DNA of 64,000 bases. It comes from Haematobia irritans (taxonomy: Eukaryota > Arthropoda > Insecta > Diptera > Muscidae). A program made the position numbers and the translations under genes. Positions 32,600-45,499 of this stretch are shown one piece after another. The notes under the pieces were generated by a model. It ran no database searches. It was not told the DNA's origin and saw only the letters and a list, made by a program, of their open reading frames with translations. Positions within the stretch are counted from its first letter, which is position 1. Every line of letters begins with the position of its first letter. The DNA is taken from contig NC_134400.1 of the NCBI RefSeq assembly GCF_050003625.1, positions 188,819,726 to 188,883,725 on the forward strand, written 5' to 3'.

Positions 32600-34400
32600 A
32601 AAACATGAAAATTTTGTCAAAATGTTATTTCTATAGAAAATTTTGTAAAAATTTTATTTATATAGAAAATTTTGTCAAATTTTATTTCTACATTTTGAGA
32701 AAATTTTATTTCTATAGAAAATTTTGTCAAAATTGTATTTCTATAGAAACTTTTGTCAAAATTTTATTTCTATAGAAAATTTTGTCAAAATTTTATTTCT
32801 ATAGAAAATTTTGTCAAAATTTTATTTCTATAGGAAATTTTGTCAAAATGTTATTTCAATAGAAAATTTTGTCAAAATTTTATTTCTATAGAAAATTTTG
32901 TCAAAATTTTATTTTTATAGAAAATTTTGTCAAAATTTTATTTTTATAGAAAATTTTTTCAAAATTTTGTTATATAGAAAATTTTGTCAAAATTTTATTT
33001 ATGTAGAACATTTTGTCAAAATTTTATTTCCATTTGTCAACATTTTATTTTTATAGAAAAGTTTGTCAAAATTTTATTTCTATAGAAAATTTTGTCAAAA
33101 ATTTTTTTGTATAGAAAATTTTGTCAATATTTCATTTCTATTGAAAATTTTGTCAAAATTTTATTTTTATAGAAAATTTGTCAAAAATTTGTTTGTATAG
33201 AAATTTTTTAAAAATTTTGTTATATAGAAAATTTTGTCAAAATGTTGTTATATAGAAAAATTTATTTATGTAGAACATTTTGTCAAAATTTTATTTCAAT
33301 AGAAAATTTTTATTTATATAGAAAAGTTTGTCAACATTTTTTTTGTATAGAAAATGTTGTCAAAATTTTATTTTTATAGAAAATGTTGTCAAAATTTTAT
33401 TTATATTCAAAATTGTGTCAACATTTTATTTGTTAGCAAATTTTGTCAACATTTATTTATATAGAAAATTTTGCCAAAATTTATTTCTATAGCAAATTTT
33501 TCAACATTTTATTTATATAGAAAATTTTGTCAAAATTTTATTTATATAAAAAATTTTGTCAAAATTTTATTTCTATAGAAAATGTTGTCAAAATTTTATT
33601 TGTTAGCAAATTTTATCAAATATTTATTTCTCTAGAAAATTTTGTCAAAATTTTATTTCTATAGAAAATTTTGTCACAATTTTATTTTTATAGAAAATGT
33701 TGTCAACATTTTAGTTTTATAGAAAATTTGTCAAAATTTTGTCACATTTTATTTCTATAGAAAACGTTGTCAAAATTTTATTTGTTAGCAAATTTTATCA
33801 AACATTTATTTATATTGAAAATTTTGTCACAATTTTATTTTTATAGAAAATGTTGTCAAAATTTTATTTATATTCAAAATTTTGTCAAAATTTTATTTGT
33901 TAGCAAATTTTGTCAACATTTATTTATATAGAAAAATTTGCCAAAATTTATTTCTATAGAAAATTTTGTTAAAATTTTATTTCTATAGAAAATTTTGCCC
34001 AAATTTTATTTCTATAGAAAATTTTGTCCAAATTGTATTTCTGTAGAAAATGTTGTCAAAATTTATTTATATAGAAAATTTTGCCAAAATTTTATTTCTA
34101 TAGAAAATTTTGCCAAAATTTTATTTCTATAGAAAATTTTGTTAAAATTTTATTTCTATAGAAAATTTTGTTAAAATTTTATTTCTAGAGAAAATTTTGT
34201 CAAAATTTTATTTCTATAGAAAATTTTGTCCAAATTTTATTTCTATAGAAAATGTTGTCAAAATTTTATTTGTTAGCAAATTTTAACAAACATTTATTTA
34301 TATGGAAAATTTTGTCACAATTTTATTTTTACAGAAAATGTTGTCAAAATTTTGTCACATTTTATTTCTATAGAAAATTTTGTCAAAATTTTATTTATAT
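32600..34400 (+). repeat. 29-bp satellite array D, with higher-order variant
   Basis: Besides the basic monomer, it contains a variant TATTTGTTAGCAAATTTTAT followed by CAAACATTTATTTATAT, recurring near 33600, 33780 and 34265. The same variant is in array E in reverse orientation, which shows the two arrays are inverted copies. Confidence 0.95.
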
Positions 34401-34405
34401 ACAAA

Positions 34406-35388
34406 CCCAGCAAAAATTAGGTAACCACATCTCATTACAATTGACATTACCAGGAGTAAAGCTGTCATTACACGTTGCATTACATTGCGGCGAGTTATAA
34501 TGACTAACTTGTAATGACAAAAATAAATACTTGTCGGTAATTTTCGAATTGTTATTTTCAAATTTTTAGGCAGTTGTAGTTAACGAACTTATAAAATAGA
34601 ACAAATGATGGTACCATTAGGTATAATTATTCACATAATCGAGCGCTTAAATAAAAAATCAAAAATAATACGTAATATGACGGTAATTCTGAAAAATTTT
34701 CCGTTAAGAAATTTTTATCACAAATATTTCATAATAATTGTGTTTAATGACATTATCATATTATGTTTTAAATAAATGCTTTTTTATACCTCATTCACAT
34801 TACACTTCCAAAATGCGCTTAAACTAAATTTCAAATGCCATTTGCCTTATAAAAAAGAAACTTAAAATCCACTTTTAGTAGATTCGAACCTTATGTGAAT
34901 TGGCTATTGGATATATTATAACGTAATTCACGAATCCAACTCCCTAAAACAACCTACATCTATTTCTATTTTAAGTGTGAAATTAATTTGCGTGTAATCT
35001 TATTTAGATTATTTATTAGTTTTTTGTTTATTTATACAATATTCGTTTCTATTCAAGTAGTTCTCCTATTACAGCATCACTCGCCATATTTTGATCCATT
35101 GTAATCGGCGACAGAAATCAATATATTCGAGATTTGGTTGGCTGAGACAATAAGTGGCTATTTTGCAAACTTTGGTGTATCTACGAATAAGTCATTACAT
35201 ATTAGGTGATTATATGCTTTAAATGCACTACTTATTTTATGGCCGAAAGTATGCCTGGGGAGAAGTACTTTCCTTCTAGGACATGCGTATGTAAATGTAA
35301 TCCGAAGCGATGCCGATTAATAAGTGGTTATTAATTTTAAAATAGGCTTACCTTCAAGATTACCGGGTAATGAAAGTTTTTGCTGGGA
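34406..35388. mobile_element. 983-bp element with CCCAGCAAAAA ends, inserted in array D
   Basis: Perfect 11-bp inverted ends CCCAGCAAAAA and TTTTTGCTGGG. The satellite continues on both sides (ACAAA before, AAGTTTTGTC after), so the insertion is clean. At most a 2-bp AA duplication fits. The interior is unique, with scattered TAATGAC/GTCATTA words and no coding frame. It shares its ends with the element at 49544-50116. Confidence 0.7.
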
Positions 35389-35660
35389 AGTTTTGTCAAA
35401 ATTTTATTTCTATAGAAAATTTTGTCAAAATTTTAATTCTATAGAAAATTTTGTCAAAATTTTATTTCTATAGAAAATGTTGTCAAAATGTTATTTGTTA
35501 GCAAATTTTATGAAACATTTATTTATATGGAAAATTTTGTCAAAATTTTATTTGCATAGAAAATTTTGTCAAAATTTTATTTACATAGAAAATTTTGTCC
35601 AAATTTTATTTTTATAGAAAATTTGTCATCATTTTATTTTTATAGAAAATTTCATCTGTT
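35389..35660 (+). repeat. 29-bp satellite array D, remainder
   Basis: Continuation of array D after the inserted element, again with the TTGTTAGCAAATTTTATGAA variant. It ends in unique AT-rich DNA. Confidence 0.9.
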
Positions 35661-36635
35661 GCAATTTAATTTATTTTTTTTATAATTTAATAATTTTTTA
35701 AACTGACATTTATTTGTGTGTGAATAGCTTTGCTAATATATTCCAGCCTAATTTTAATTTAATTTAATAATTTTAATTCTCCATCAGGAGAATTTGCAGC
35801 ACGAAAATGGGAAGTTTTAACTTTTTTTGTCCTTCCGATCGATGAAGCATGACTTCGCTGATCAGCATTTCCGTTCTTATAAGGAAGCCAACAATTTGGT
35901 CGATCCAAATTGATGACTCATTTTTTCGAAATAATCAAACATTTGAAAAAAAAAAATCCAGAATTTTCAATTTGCGCTCACATTATTACGTTTGAACTCC
36001 ATTACGCATAAATTTCTCAAATGCTTCTGGTAGCTTGTAAACAATATAATGAATTGTCAAGAAAATAAATATCATGTAGCTGTCATTTTTAAGTATAAAA
36101 ATCAACCAAAAGCAACTACCCTGGTTAGTGTATGCTCCCTGATGCATAGTGTAATCAATATATACAGTGGCTAGGAAAGAAGAAATGTCCCATCATCCAT
36201 ATTTCTCTTAATTAGCATAAAGTTTTGTGGAATTCGATTATAATTTATGTATGGCTGTAGTTTAATAGAGACGATGGTGGTGAGTGTATATTTTACCAAA
36301 ATCAAATAACAAAAAAAAAAAAAAAAATACGTTATCTAAATTTTGGTTATACTGCCAAGAAACAAAGAGCTAATTAATCAAGAAGCTTTATGAGAATATG
36401 TAATAAGAGTTCTAAGATTATATAATATTTAATCGAGAAGTGAATAACCTTTTGTGTGATATATTAATCTAATTTGATTGGTAAATTAGTATGTATGGCA
36501 AATTGAGATTACCACATAGCCTATTGCACAGTGGATACTCACCATTGATAGTGTACTCGTATAAATCTACCAAAAATGGTACTATTTGGTAGAATTCTTG
36601 ATGTTTTGGTAGATTTTACAAAGAGGCATTTCATA
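35661..36635. other. Spacer between inverted arrays D and E
   Basis: Unique AT-rich sequence of about 1 kb with no gene. A TCTACCAAAAATGGTACTAT followed by GAATTCTTGATGTTTTGGTA motif at 36568-36612 is the end module seen next to other 29-bp arrays (52500, 57400). Confidence 0.5.
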
Positions 36636-38790
36636 AATTTTTTATAGAAATAAAATTTTGACAACATTTTCTATAGAAATAAAATTTTGACAAAATTTCC
36701 TGTACAAATAAAATTTTGACAACATTTTCTATAGAAATAACATTTTGACATAATTTTCTATAGAAATACAATTTTGACAAAATTTTTTATAGAAATAAAA
36801 TGTGACAAAATTTTCTATAGAAATAAAATGTGACAAAATTTTCTATAGAAATAAAATTGTGACAAAATTGTCTATATAAATAAATGTTTGATAAAATTTG
36901 CTAACAAATAAAATTTTGACAACATTTTCTATAGAAATAAAATTTTGACAAAATTTTCTATAGAAATGAAATGTAACAAAATTTTGACAAAATGTTCTAT
37001 AAAAATAAAATTTAGACATTTTCTGTAAAACATGTGACAACATTTTCCATATAAATAAATGTTTGATAAAATTTGCTAACAAATAAAATTTTGACAACAT
37101 TTTCTATAGAAATAAAATGTTGACAAAATTTTCTATAGAAATAAAATTTTGACAAAATTTTCTAGAGAAATAAAATATTGATAAAATTTTCTATAAAAAT
37201 AAATAATTGATAAAATTTTCTATAAAAATAAAATTGTGACAAAGTTTTCTATATAAATAAATAATTGATAAAATTTACTAACAAATTAAATTTTGACAAC
37301 ATTTTCTATAGAAATAAAATGTTGAAAAATTTTTGTATATAAATAAAATTTTGACAAAATTTTGTATAGAAATAAAATTTTAACAAAAATTTCTATAGAA
37401 ATAAAATTTTGATAAAATTTTCTATAAAAATAAAATTTTGACAAAATTTTCTATATAAATAAATGTTTGATAAAATTTTCTATATAAATAAATGTTTGAT
37501 AAAATTTTCTATACAAATACAATTTTGACAACATTTTCTATAGAAATATAAATTTTAACAAAATTTTGTATATAAATAAAATTTTGACAAAATTTTCTAT
37601 AGAAATAAAATGTTACAAAATTTTCTATAGGAATAAAATTGCGACAAAATTGTCTATATAAATAAATGTTTGATAAAATTTGCTAACAAATACAATTTTG
37701 ACAACATTTTCTATAGAAATAAAATTTTGACAAAATTTTCTATAGAAATAAAATTTTGACAAAATTTTCTATAGAAATAAAATGTGACAAAATTTTCTAT
37801 AGAAATAAAATTGTGACAAAATTGTCTATATAAATAAATGTTTGATAAAATTTGCTAACAAATAAAATTTTGACAAAATTTTCTATAGAAATAAATTGTG
37901 ACAAAATTTTCTATAGAAATAAAACTTTGACAACATTTTCTATAGAAATAAAACTTTGACAAAATTTTCTATAAAAATAAAATCGTGACAAAATTGTCTA
38001 TATAAATAAATGTTTGATAAAATGTGCTAACAAATAAAATTTTGACATTTTCTATAGAAATAAAATTTTGTATATAAAAAAAAAATTTTGACAAAATTTT
38101 CTATAGAAATAAAATTTTGACAAAATTTTCTTTAGAAATAAAATGTGACAAAATTTTGGCAAAATTTTCTATAAAAATAAAATTTTAACAATATTTTCTT
38201 TAAAAATAAAATTGTGACAAAATTTTCTATAAAAATAAAATTGTGACAAAATTTTCTATATAAATAAATGTTTGATAAAATTTGCTAACAAATAAAATTT
38301 GTACAGCATTTTCAATAGAAATAAAATTTTGACAAAATTTGCTATAAACATAAAATTTTGACAACATTTTCTATAAAAATAAAATTGTGACAAAATTGTC
38401 TATATAAATAAATGTTTGATAAAATTTGGAAACAAATAAAATTTTTACAACATTTTCTATGGAAATAAAATTTTGACAAAATTTTCTATAGAAATAAAAT
38501 TTTGACAAAATTTTCTATAGAAATAAAATTTTGATAAAATATTCTATAAAAATAAAATTTTGACAAAATTTTCTATAAAAATAAAATTATGACAAAATTT
38601 TCTATATAAATACATGTTTGATAAAATTTGCTAACAAATATAATTTTGACAACATTAGCTATAGAAATAAAATTTTAACAAAATTTTGTATATAAATAAT
38701 ATTTTGACAAAATTTTCTATAGAAATAAAATGTGACAAAATTTTCTAGTGTAATACAATTTTGACAAATTTTTGTAAGAAATACAATTTT
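36636..38790 (-). repeat. 29-bp satellite array E, inverted partner of D
   Basis: Units of TTCTATAGAAATAAAATTTTGACA type, with the variant AAATGTTTGATAAAATTTGC followed by TAACAAATAAAA near 36885, 37055, 37665, 37840, 38010, 38270 and 38415. The spacing of about 150-260 bp points to a higher-order unit of several monomers. Confidence 0.95.
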
Positions 38791-38824
38791 TTGTTTGGTG
38801 TTTTTTTTTGATAAAATGTTCTCT

Positions 38825-38893
38825 CAATTACATGTTCACCGTCCAAAAATAATATTTTGTTCTAGGAGGTGATCATATTCCTATTATGTGTGA
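38825..38893 (+). repeat. Partial copy of the 42532 MITE
   Basis: CACCGTCCAAAAATAATATT followed by GGAGGTGATCATATTCC matches the right end of the element at 42532-42781, including its last bases. The left half is absent. Confidence 0.6.
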
Positions 38894-40595
38894 ATTGATT
38901 GATTTGGTAGAAATCGGTTAGATTTAGATATGGCTCCAATATATATCTTTTCCCGTTATGTATTTTTATGGCTAAAGAAGCCATAGTTTGATTTGCTTTA
39001 AATTTGCACGAAGAGACCAATTGTTAATACCATAGAGTATATCAAGTTCATATATTTTCATTTGATTTATGACCACAGAGGCTTAGGTCGCATAAATCGA
39101 TGGCGTCTTAATTTTATCTTTAGGGCAATTCCTTACTTTTTTTGCCTTGGAATCAATACCACATTCGTTAGAGTTAATATGAGTCAATTCAATTGTAACT
39201 CAATTCTATTCAGTTCAAGTCATCTCAATTCATTTCATTTCAAACGAAATGGATAGTGAGGGTTGGACCATCCCTTTAACCAACACTCATTTAAAAGCAA
39301 CCTAACCACTGTGCATAACAAAACACACAATACCCAAACTAGGTAACGAGAACGTTATGCTTACACAAAATATCATCCATAATTCATTTAGAATTGTTGA
39401 ATGCTCCTCATATTTCAATTTTAAATATTTGAATGGCTGATTTTTGGAGCTGTTCATTAAATGAAATTCTTATTTTTCTTCAAGATTTTTTATTGGTTTA
39501 TTAAAAGAAATCAAAACACATTCCCACTGAGCCGAAAATTGACTATATTGACAAATTTAAAAACAATCTTTGCATACTAAGGTCATTAAAAGAATATTTT
39601 ATTGATTGAGCATATTAAGAAACGGTAAGCATTAAGATAGTCGGTGAATCCGTTAGAAATGTATATTCTTTCATTGGAAATTACTTTCTTATGAATAGAT
39701 TTAGATTTTGTATTTTGCTTAAGATATCAACTGAAATTTGTGATAATTTGAATTTCTGATGTTAATTATAAGATGTGGCAATGTCATGAATTAAAAATGT
39801 AAAGAATCGTTTAATTAATATGTGCTTAATAGGATATTTAGATAAGAAATCTACTGCATTCAATACCAAATAATAATTAATTATTTAAAAACAAAAATAT
39901 TTGATTGGAAATATTTTGGCCTTAATTGAATAATAATTTGAAAGATGCAAGTATAAATTTATACTATATCATTATTTTACGAATTATAGCATTTGGTCGG
40001 GGAAAAATAAAATTGCACAGGGAGACCTCATTTCTCCTCAAGTAGTTACCGTGAAACAATTAAACTTTTCCAATTTAATTGAAATTTACAGAGGATGTGG
40101 AGAAGGTTATATTATTATAATGGAGATCTGATTTAGTGATATTCGGAAAGGAAGAGGGGCCTCCCCTTGCCCTGCTGTTTAAAAATTGGGCTTATAATTT
40201 TCCTGAGATTTTCTGGGGCGTCTACACACTATACGCTATATCATTTGGTGTACTTGATTTTTGGGTATTTGGACGGGAACTTTCTCCTTGCCCCACGCTA
40301 CGAAACTTGAAGGAAAGTTTACAGATTTACAAAAAATAGAGCAAAACCTAACCATCACCGATTTACTTGAAATTGGGAAAAGATGATTAAATTAATACAG
40401 GGTACATGATTGGATAGTTTGTGAAATGAATATGGGGTACGTCAAGTTACGTTATCTGGTCGGGGAGGAACGAAGGAGGAGATTCCCTTTTGCCAGATTT
40501 TTTGAAAATAGATAGTAGAAGATTGTCGATAAATGGGAACTCGGTACATAATTTTATTACTTTCCACAGGCTTATGCAAGACTTTTTAAGTAAAC
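38894..40595. other. Intergenic, no gene recognised
   Basis: Long unique AT-rich stretch. The open frames at 39062-39256 and 40136-40339 have no recognisable domain. Nothing else supported. Confidence 0.4.
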
Positions 40596-42084
40596 AAGTA
40601 AGGAAAGTCTAAAGTCGGGCGGGGCCGACTATATTATACCCTGCACCACTTTGTAGATATATCACATCCGTCAAATGTATTGGGGGCTATATATAAAGGT
40701 TTGTCCCAAATACATACATTTAAATATCACTCGATCTGGACAGAATTTGATAGACTTCTACCAAATCTATAGACTCAAAATTTAAGTCGGCTAATGCACT
40801 AGCCGACTAGGGAAACATTTAAATCTGAAGCAATTTTAAGGAAACTCCACAAAAGTTTATTTATGATTTATCGCTCAATATATATGTATTAGAAATTTAG
40901 GAAAATTAGAGTCATTTTTATAACTTTTCGACTAAGCAGCGGCGATTTTAAAAAGAAAATGTTTGTATTTTGACCATTTTTGTCGAAATCACAAAAACAT
41001 ATATATGAGAGCTATATCTAAGTCTGATTTCAATTTCAACCAAATTTGGCACGTATAGCTACAATGCTAATTCTACTCCCTGTGCAAAATTTCAATTAAA
41101 TCGGAGTAAAAGATTGACCACTGTGGTCATATGAGTGTAAATCGGGTGAAAGCTATATATGGGAGCTATATCGAAATCTGAACCGATTTCAACCAAATTT
41201 GGCACGCGTAGCTACAATGCTAGTTCTACTCCCTGTGCAAAATTTCAACTAACTCGGAGCAAAAAATTGGCCTCTGTGGTCATATGAGTGTAAATCGGCC
41301 GAAAGCTATATATTGGAGCTATATCTAAATCTGAACCGATTTCAACCAAATTTGGCATGCATAGCTATAATGCTAATTCTACTCCCTGTGCAAAATTTCA
41401 ATTAAATCGGAGTACAAGATTGGCCACTGTGATCATATGAGTGTAAATCAGGCGAACGATGTATATGGGAGCTATATCTAAATCTGAACCGATTTCAACC
41501 AAATTTGGCACGCATAGCTTCAATGCTAATTCTACTCCCTGTGCAAAATTTCAACCAAACTGGGATAAAACTCTGCCTTCTGGGACCGTATTAGTCCATA
41601 TCGGGCGAAAGATATAAATGGGAGCTATATCTAAATCTGAACCGATTTCAATAAAATTTGGCACACTTGACTATAGTACTAATTGTTCTTCTTGTGCAAA
41701 ATTTTAAACAAATTAGGTTCAAACTCTGGCTTCTGGGGCCATATAAGTCCCTATCGGGCGAAATATATATATGGGAGCTATATCTAAATCTGAACCGATT
41801 TCTTCCAAAATCAATAGGGATCTATTCTGAGCCAAAACACATATTTGTGCCAAATTTGAAGTCGGTTGGACTAAAACTGCGACCTAGACTTTGATTACAA
41901 AAATGTGTTCACGGACAGACGGACAGACGGGCAGACGGACATCGCTATATCGACTCAAGAGCCCACCCTGAGCATTTTTGCCAAAGACACCATGTGTCTA
42001 TCTCGTCCCCTTCTGGGTGTTGCAAACATATGCACTAACTTATAATACCCTGTTCCACAGTGTGGAGCAGGGTATAATGATTAC
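40596..42084 (+). mobile_element. 153-bp superfamily, family 3, complete element
   Basis: Begins AAGTAAGGAAAGTCTAAAGT with the palindrome GTCGGGCGGGGCCGAC and TATTATACCCTGCACCAC. Inside, CCGATTTCAACCAAATTTGG recurs at 41183, 41336, 41489, 41642 and 41795 (the last one diverged), exactly 153 bp apart. After a GACGGACAGACGGG linker (41917-41945) it ends in the hairpin ACCCTGTTCCACAGTGTGGA at 42046-42074. A second, inverted copy starts at 63767. No protein-coding gene. Confidence 0.85.
42046..42074. repeat. Terminal hairpin of the family 3 element
   Basis: TACCCTGTTCCACA pairs with TGTGGAGCAGGGTA (one T-G wobble), a stem of 14 with almost no loop. The same hairpin is at 63767-63795 and a related one ends family 2 at 46220-46256. 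Confidence 0.8.
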
Positions 42085-44760
42085 CAGAAGTAAAATCTGG
42101 AAACTATAATTCAGTTTCAAGCAATTTTCATTATCAGTGCACATGGACCGATATTCACCATTTTCGGCACACCTCTTTATGTTCCTAAAATACTTCTAGG
42201 TTTAAAATTTTATGCAAATTTGATAAAAACTATGGTGTCTAAAAGCCCAAGAAGTAAAATCGGGAGATCGGTATATTTGGTAGATAAACCAAAACATGGA
42301 CCAATACACGCCATTTTCGGCTCTCATATTTAAGGTCCTAAAATACCTGCAGATTTCTCATTTCAGGCAAATTGGATAAAAACTACCGGTTCTAGAAGCC
42401 TAAAAAATAAAATCATTTCTTGCTAACCAATTTGTATTCCTAAAAACCTCGAGATTTTCGATTTCAGGAAAAGTGGACAACAATTACGGTTTCTAGAAGC
42501 CCAAAAAGCTATATCAAAACATGGACCTATACACCCAGAGAAGGAATATGATCACCTCAAACATGTTTCTAGAGCAAAATATTAGTTTTTGAAGGCGATT
42601 ATGTAACATGTTTGTCGCAAAAATGTTGTTTTCTCGCTAAACATAACATGCTTTCCGAAAACTGATACATAACTTCCGAGAAAATAACATGATTGCAGCG
42701 AACATGTTACATGGTCACCATCCAAAAATAACATTTTGCTCTTGAAACATGTTTGAGGTGATCGTATTCCTTCTCTGCGTGTACTCTCCATTTGCGGCAT
42801 ACCTTTTTATGGTCCTAAAATACCTCTAGATTTCCAATTTGAGGCAAGTTGGATAAAAACTACGGTTTCTATAAGCCCAAGAATAAAAACTGGAGATTGG
42901 TCTATATGGGGGCTATACCAAAACATGGACCGATAATCACCATTTTCGGCACACCTCTTTGTGGTCATAAAATACCTCTAGATTTCCAATTTCAGGCAAA
43001 TTGGATAGAAACTAAGGTTTTTATAAGCCCAAGACCACAAATCGGGAGGTCGGTTTATATGGGGGATATACCAAAACCTGGACCAATACTCACCTCTTTA
43101 TGGTCCTAAAATACCTCTAGATTTAAAATTTCAACCAAATTGGATAATAACTATAGATTCTAGAAGCCCTAGAAATATAATCGGGAGATCGGTCTATATG
43201 GGGGCTATACTAAAACATGGACCCATACTCACCATTTTTGCCACACCTCTTTGTGGTCATAAAATACCTCTAGATTTCCAATTTCAGGCAAATTGGATAA
43301 AAACTACGGATTCTATAAGCCCAAGACCCCAAATCGGGAGATCGGTCTATATGGGGATATACCAAAACCTGGACCTATACTCACCATTTTTAGCACACCT
43401 CTTTATGGTCCTAAAATACCTCTAGATTTCAAATTTCAACCAAATTGGATTATAACTACGGATTCTAGAAGCCCAAGAAGTAAAATCGGGAAATCGGTCT
43501 ATATGGGGGCTATACCTAAACATCAACCGCTAGTTACTATTTTTGGCACACCTCTTTATGGTCCTAAAATACCTCTAGATTTCAAATTTCAACCAAATTA
43601 GATAATGACTATCGATCCTAGAAGCCCTAGAAATATAATCGGGAGATCGGTCTATATGGGGGCTATACTAAAACATGGACCGGTACTCACCATTTTTGGC
43701 ACACCTCTTTGTGGTCATAAAATACCTCTAGATTTCCAATTTGAGGCACGTTGGATAAAAACTACGGTTTCTATAAGCCCTAGAATAAAAACTGGAGATT
43801 GGTCTATATGGGGGCTATACCAAAACATGGACCGATAATCACCATTTTCGGCACACCTCTTTGTGGTCATAAAACTACCTCTAGATTTCCAATTTCAGGC
43901 AAATTGGATAGAAACTAAGGTTTTTTATAAGCCCAAGACCACAAATCGGGAGGTCGGTTTATATGTGGGATATACCAAAACCTGGACCAATACTCACCTC
44001 TTTATGGTCCTAAAATACATCTAGATTTCAAATTTCAACCAAATTGGATAATAACTATAGATTCTAGAAGCCCTAGAAATATAAACGGGAGATCGGTCTA
44101 TATGGGGGCGATACTAAAACATGGACCCATACTCACCATTTTTGCCACACTTCTTTGTGTTCATAAAATACCTCTAGATTTCCAATTTCAGGCTAATTGG
44201 ATAAAAACTACGGATTCTATAAGCCCAAGACCCCAAATCGGGAGATCGGTCTATATGGGGATATACCAAAACCTGGACCTATACTCATCATTTTTAGCAC
44301 ACCTCTTTATGGCCCTAAAATACCTCTAGATTTCAAATTTCAACCAAATTGGATAATAACTACGGATTCTAGAAGCCCAAGAAGTAAAATCGGTCTATAT
44401 GGGGGCCATAACTAAACATCAACCGATAGTTACTATTTTTGGCACACCTCTTTATGGTCCTAAAATACCTCTAGATTTCAAATTTCAACCAAATTAGATA
44501 ATAACTATCGATTCTAGAAGCCCTAGAAATATAATTGGGAGATCGATCTATATGGGGGCTATACCACAACATGGATCGGTACTCACCACTTTTAGCACAC
44601 CTCTTTGTGGTCATAAAATACCTCTGGATTTCCAATTTCAGGCAAATTGGATAGAAACTAAGGTTTTTATAAGCCCAAGACCCCAAATTGGGAGGTCGGT
44701 GTGTATGGGGACTATATCAAAACTTGGACCGATATAGCCCATCTTCGAACTTGACCTGCC
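42085..44760 (+). repeat. 153-bp tandem repeat array, family 2
   Basis: CTATATGGGGG recurs at 42902, 43055, 43194, 43347, 43499, 43652 and 43804. The spacing is 152-153 except for one 139-bp unit with a 14-bp deletion. The block 42850-43530 is repeated as 43750-44430. Plus-strand frames (42849, 43198, 43293, 43605 and others) run through the units because 153 is a multiple of three. They read a repeated SVYMGAI-PKHGPI-TIFGTP pattern and are treated as repeat, not genes. Confidence 0.9.
42532..42781. mobile_element. 250-bp MITE with ~55-bp inverted repeats and TA duplication
   Basis: Left end CACCCAGAGAAGGAATATGA; the reverse complement of the right end is CACGCAGAGAAGGAATACGA. The match extends over ATCACCTCAAACATGTTTC and further. 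TA lies at 42530-42531 and 42782-42783, and the host 153-bp unit reads on across it (CCTATA-CTCACC type). TA target use fits Tc1/mariner-like elements. Non-coding. Confidence 0.85.
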
Positions 44761-44835
44761 TGCAGATAAAAGACGAGTTTGTGCGAAATTTCAGCACGAT
44801 TGCTTTATTATTGAAGACTGTAGCTTGATTACAAC

Positions 44836-45417
44836 TAGAGGTGTGCACGTGACACGAAATTGTCGTGACTCACGAAAATTTTCGTGACTCACGCGTGAGT
44901 CGTGAGTCACGCTCATGGCAACGGCGTGAGTGTGCGTGAGCGTGATTAACGTACCAAAATGTCGTGCGTGAGTGTGAGTCACGAAAATATTATCTTCGTG
45001 AGTGTGCGTGAGTAAAGATTTACGCTCACGAAAATAATCCCGCTCACCGACATAAAACGCTTAAGACTTATATTCATTTACAATTTTAGTGACAGCTGGG
45101 ATGTTAAGAGTGTAATAACGCTCTCGATTTTAATAATGCTCATGTTTTCAGACACGTCGCTAAGGTAAATAACTCAAAAAATTGTTCGTGAGTCACGACA
45201 TTTTTCGTGAGTCACGATATTTTTCGTGAGTCACGGTATTTTCGTGAGTCACGACATTTTCGTGCGTGAGTGTGCGTGAGTACACATTTTCTTTTCGTGA
45301 GTGTGCGTGAGCGTGAGTCCTACCAAACAATATCGTGCGTGAGTGTGCGTGAGTAAGATTTTTCCATCGTGAGTGTGCGTGAGCGTGAGTAAAATACTAC
45401 TCACGTGCACACCTCTA
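44836..45417. mobile_element. hAT-like 582-bp element rich in TCACG/CGTGA words, copy 1
   Basis: Inverted ends TAGAGGTGTGCACGTGA and TCACGTGCACACCTCTA (17 bp, perfect). The target duplication ATTACAAC lies at 44828-44835 and 45418-45425. An 8-bp duplication and TAGAGGTGTGCA ends fit hAT. The interior consists largely of GTGAGTGTGCGTGAGCGTGA and GAGTCACGA repeats. No transposase. Confidence 0.9.
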
Positions 45418-45499
45418 ATTACAACAGACAGACAGACAGACGAACATGGCTATATCGCCTTAGAAATTCTCCCTGATCAAGAATATATATACTTTATAT

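Noticed and set aside
42849..44737. Plus-strand frames of 60-102 codons as separate genes
   Set aside because: Same reason: frames through family 2 units with near-identical content and frequent interruptions.
44821..45060. Minus-strand frames rich in THTHA (44791-44982, 45913-46119)
   Set aside because: They translate the CGTGAGTGTG word repeats of the hAT-like element and have no gene context.
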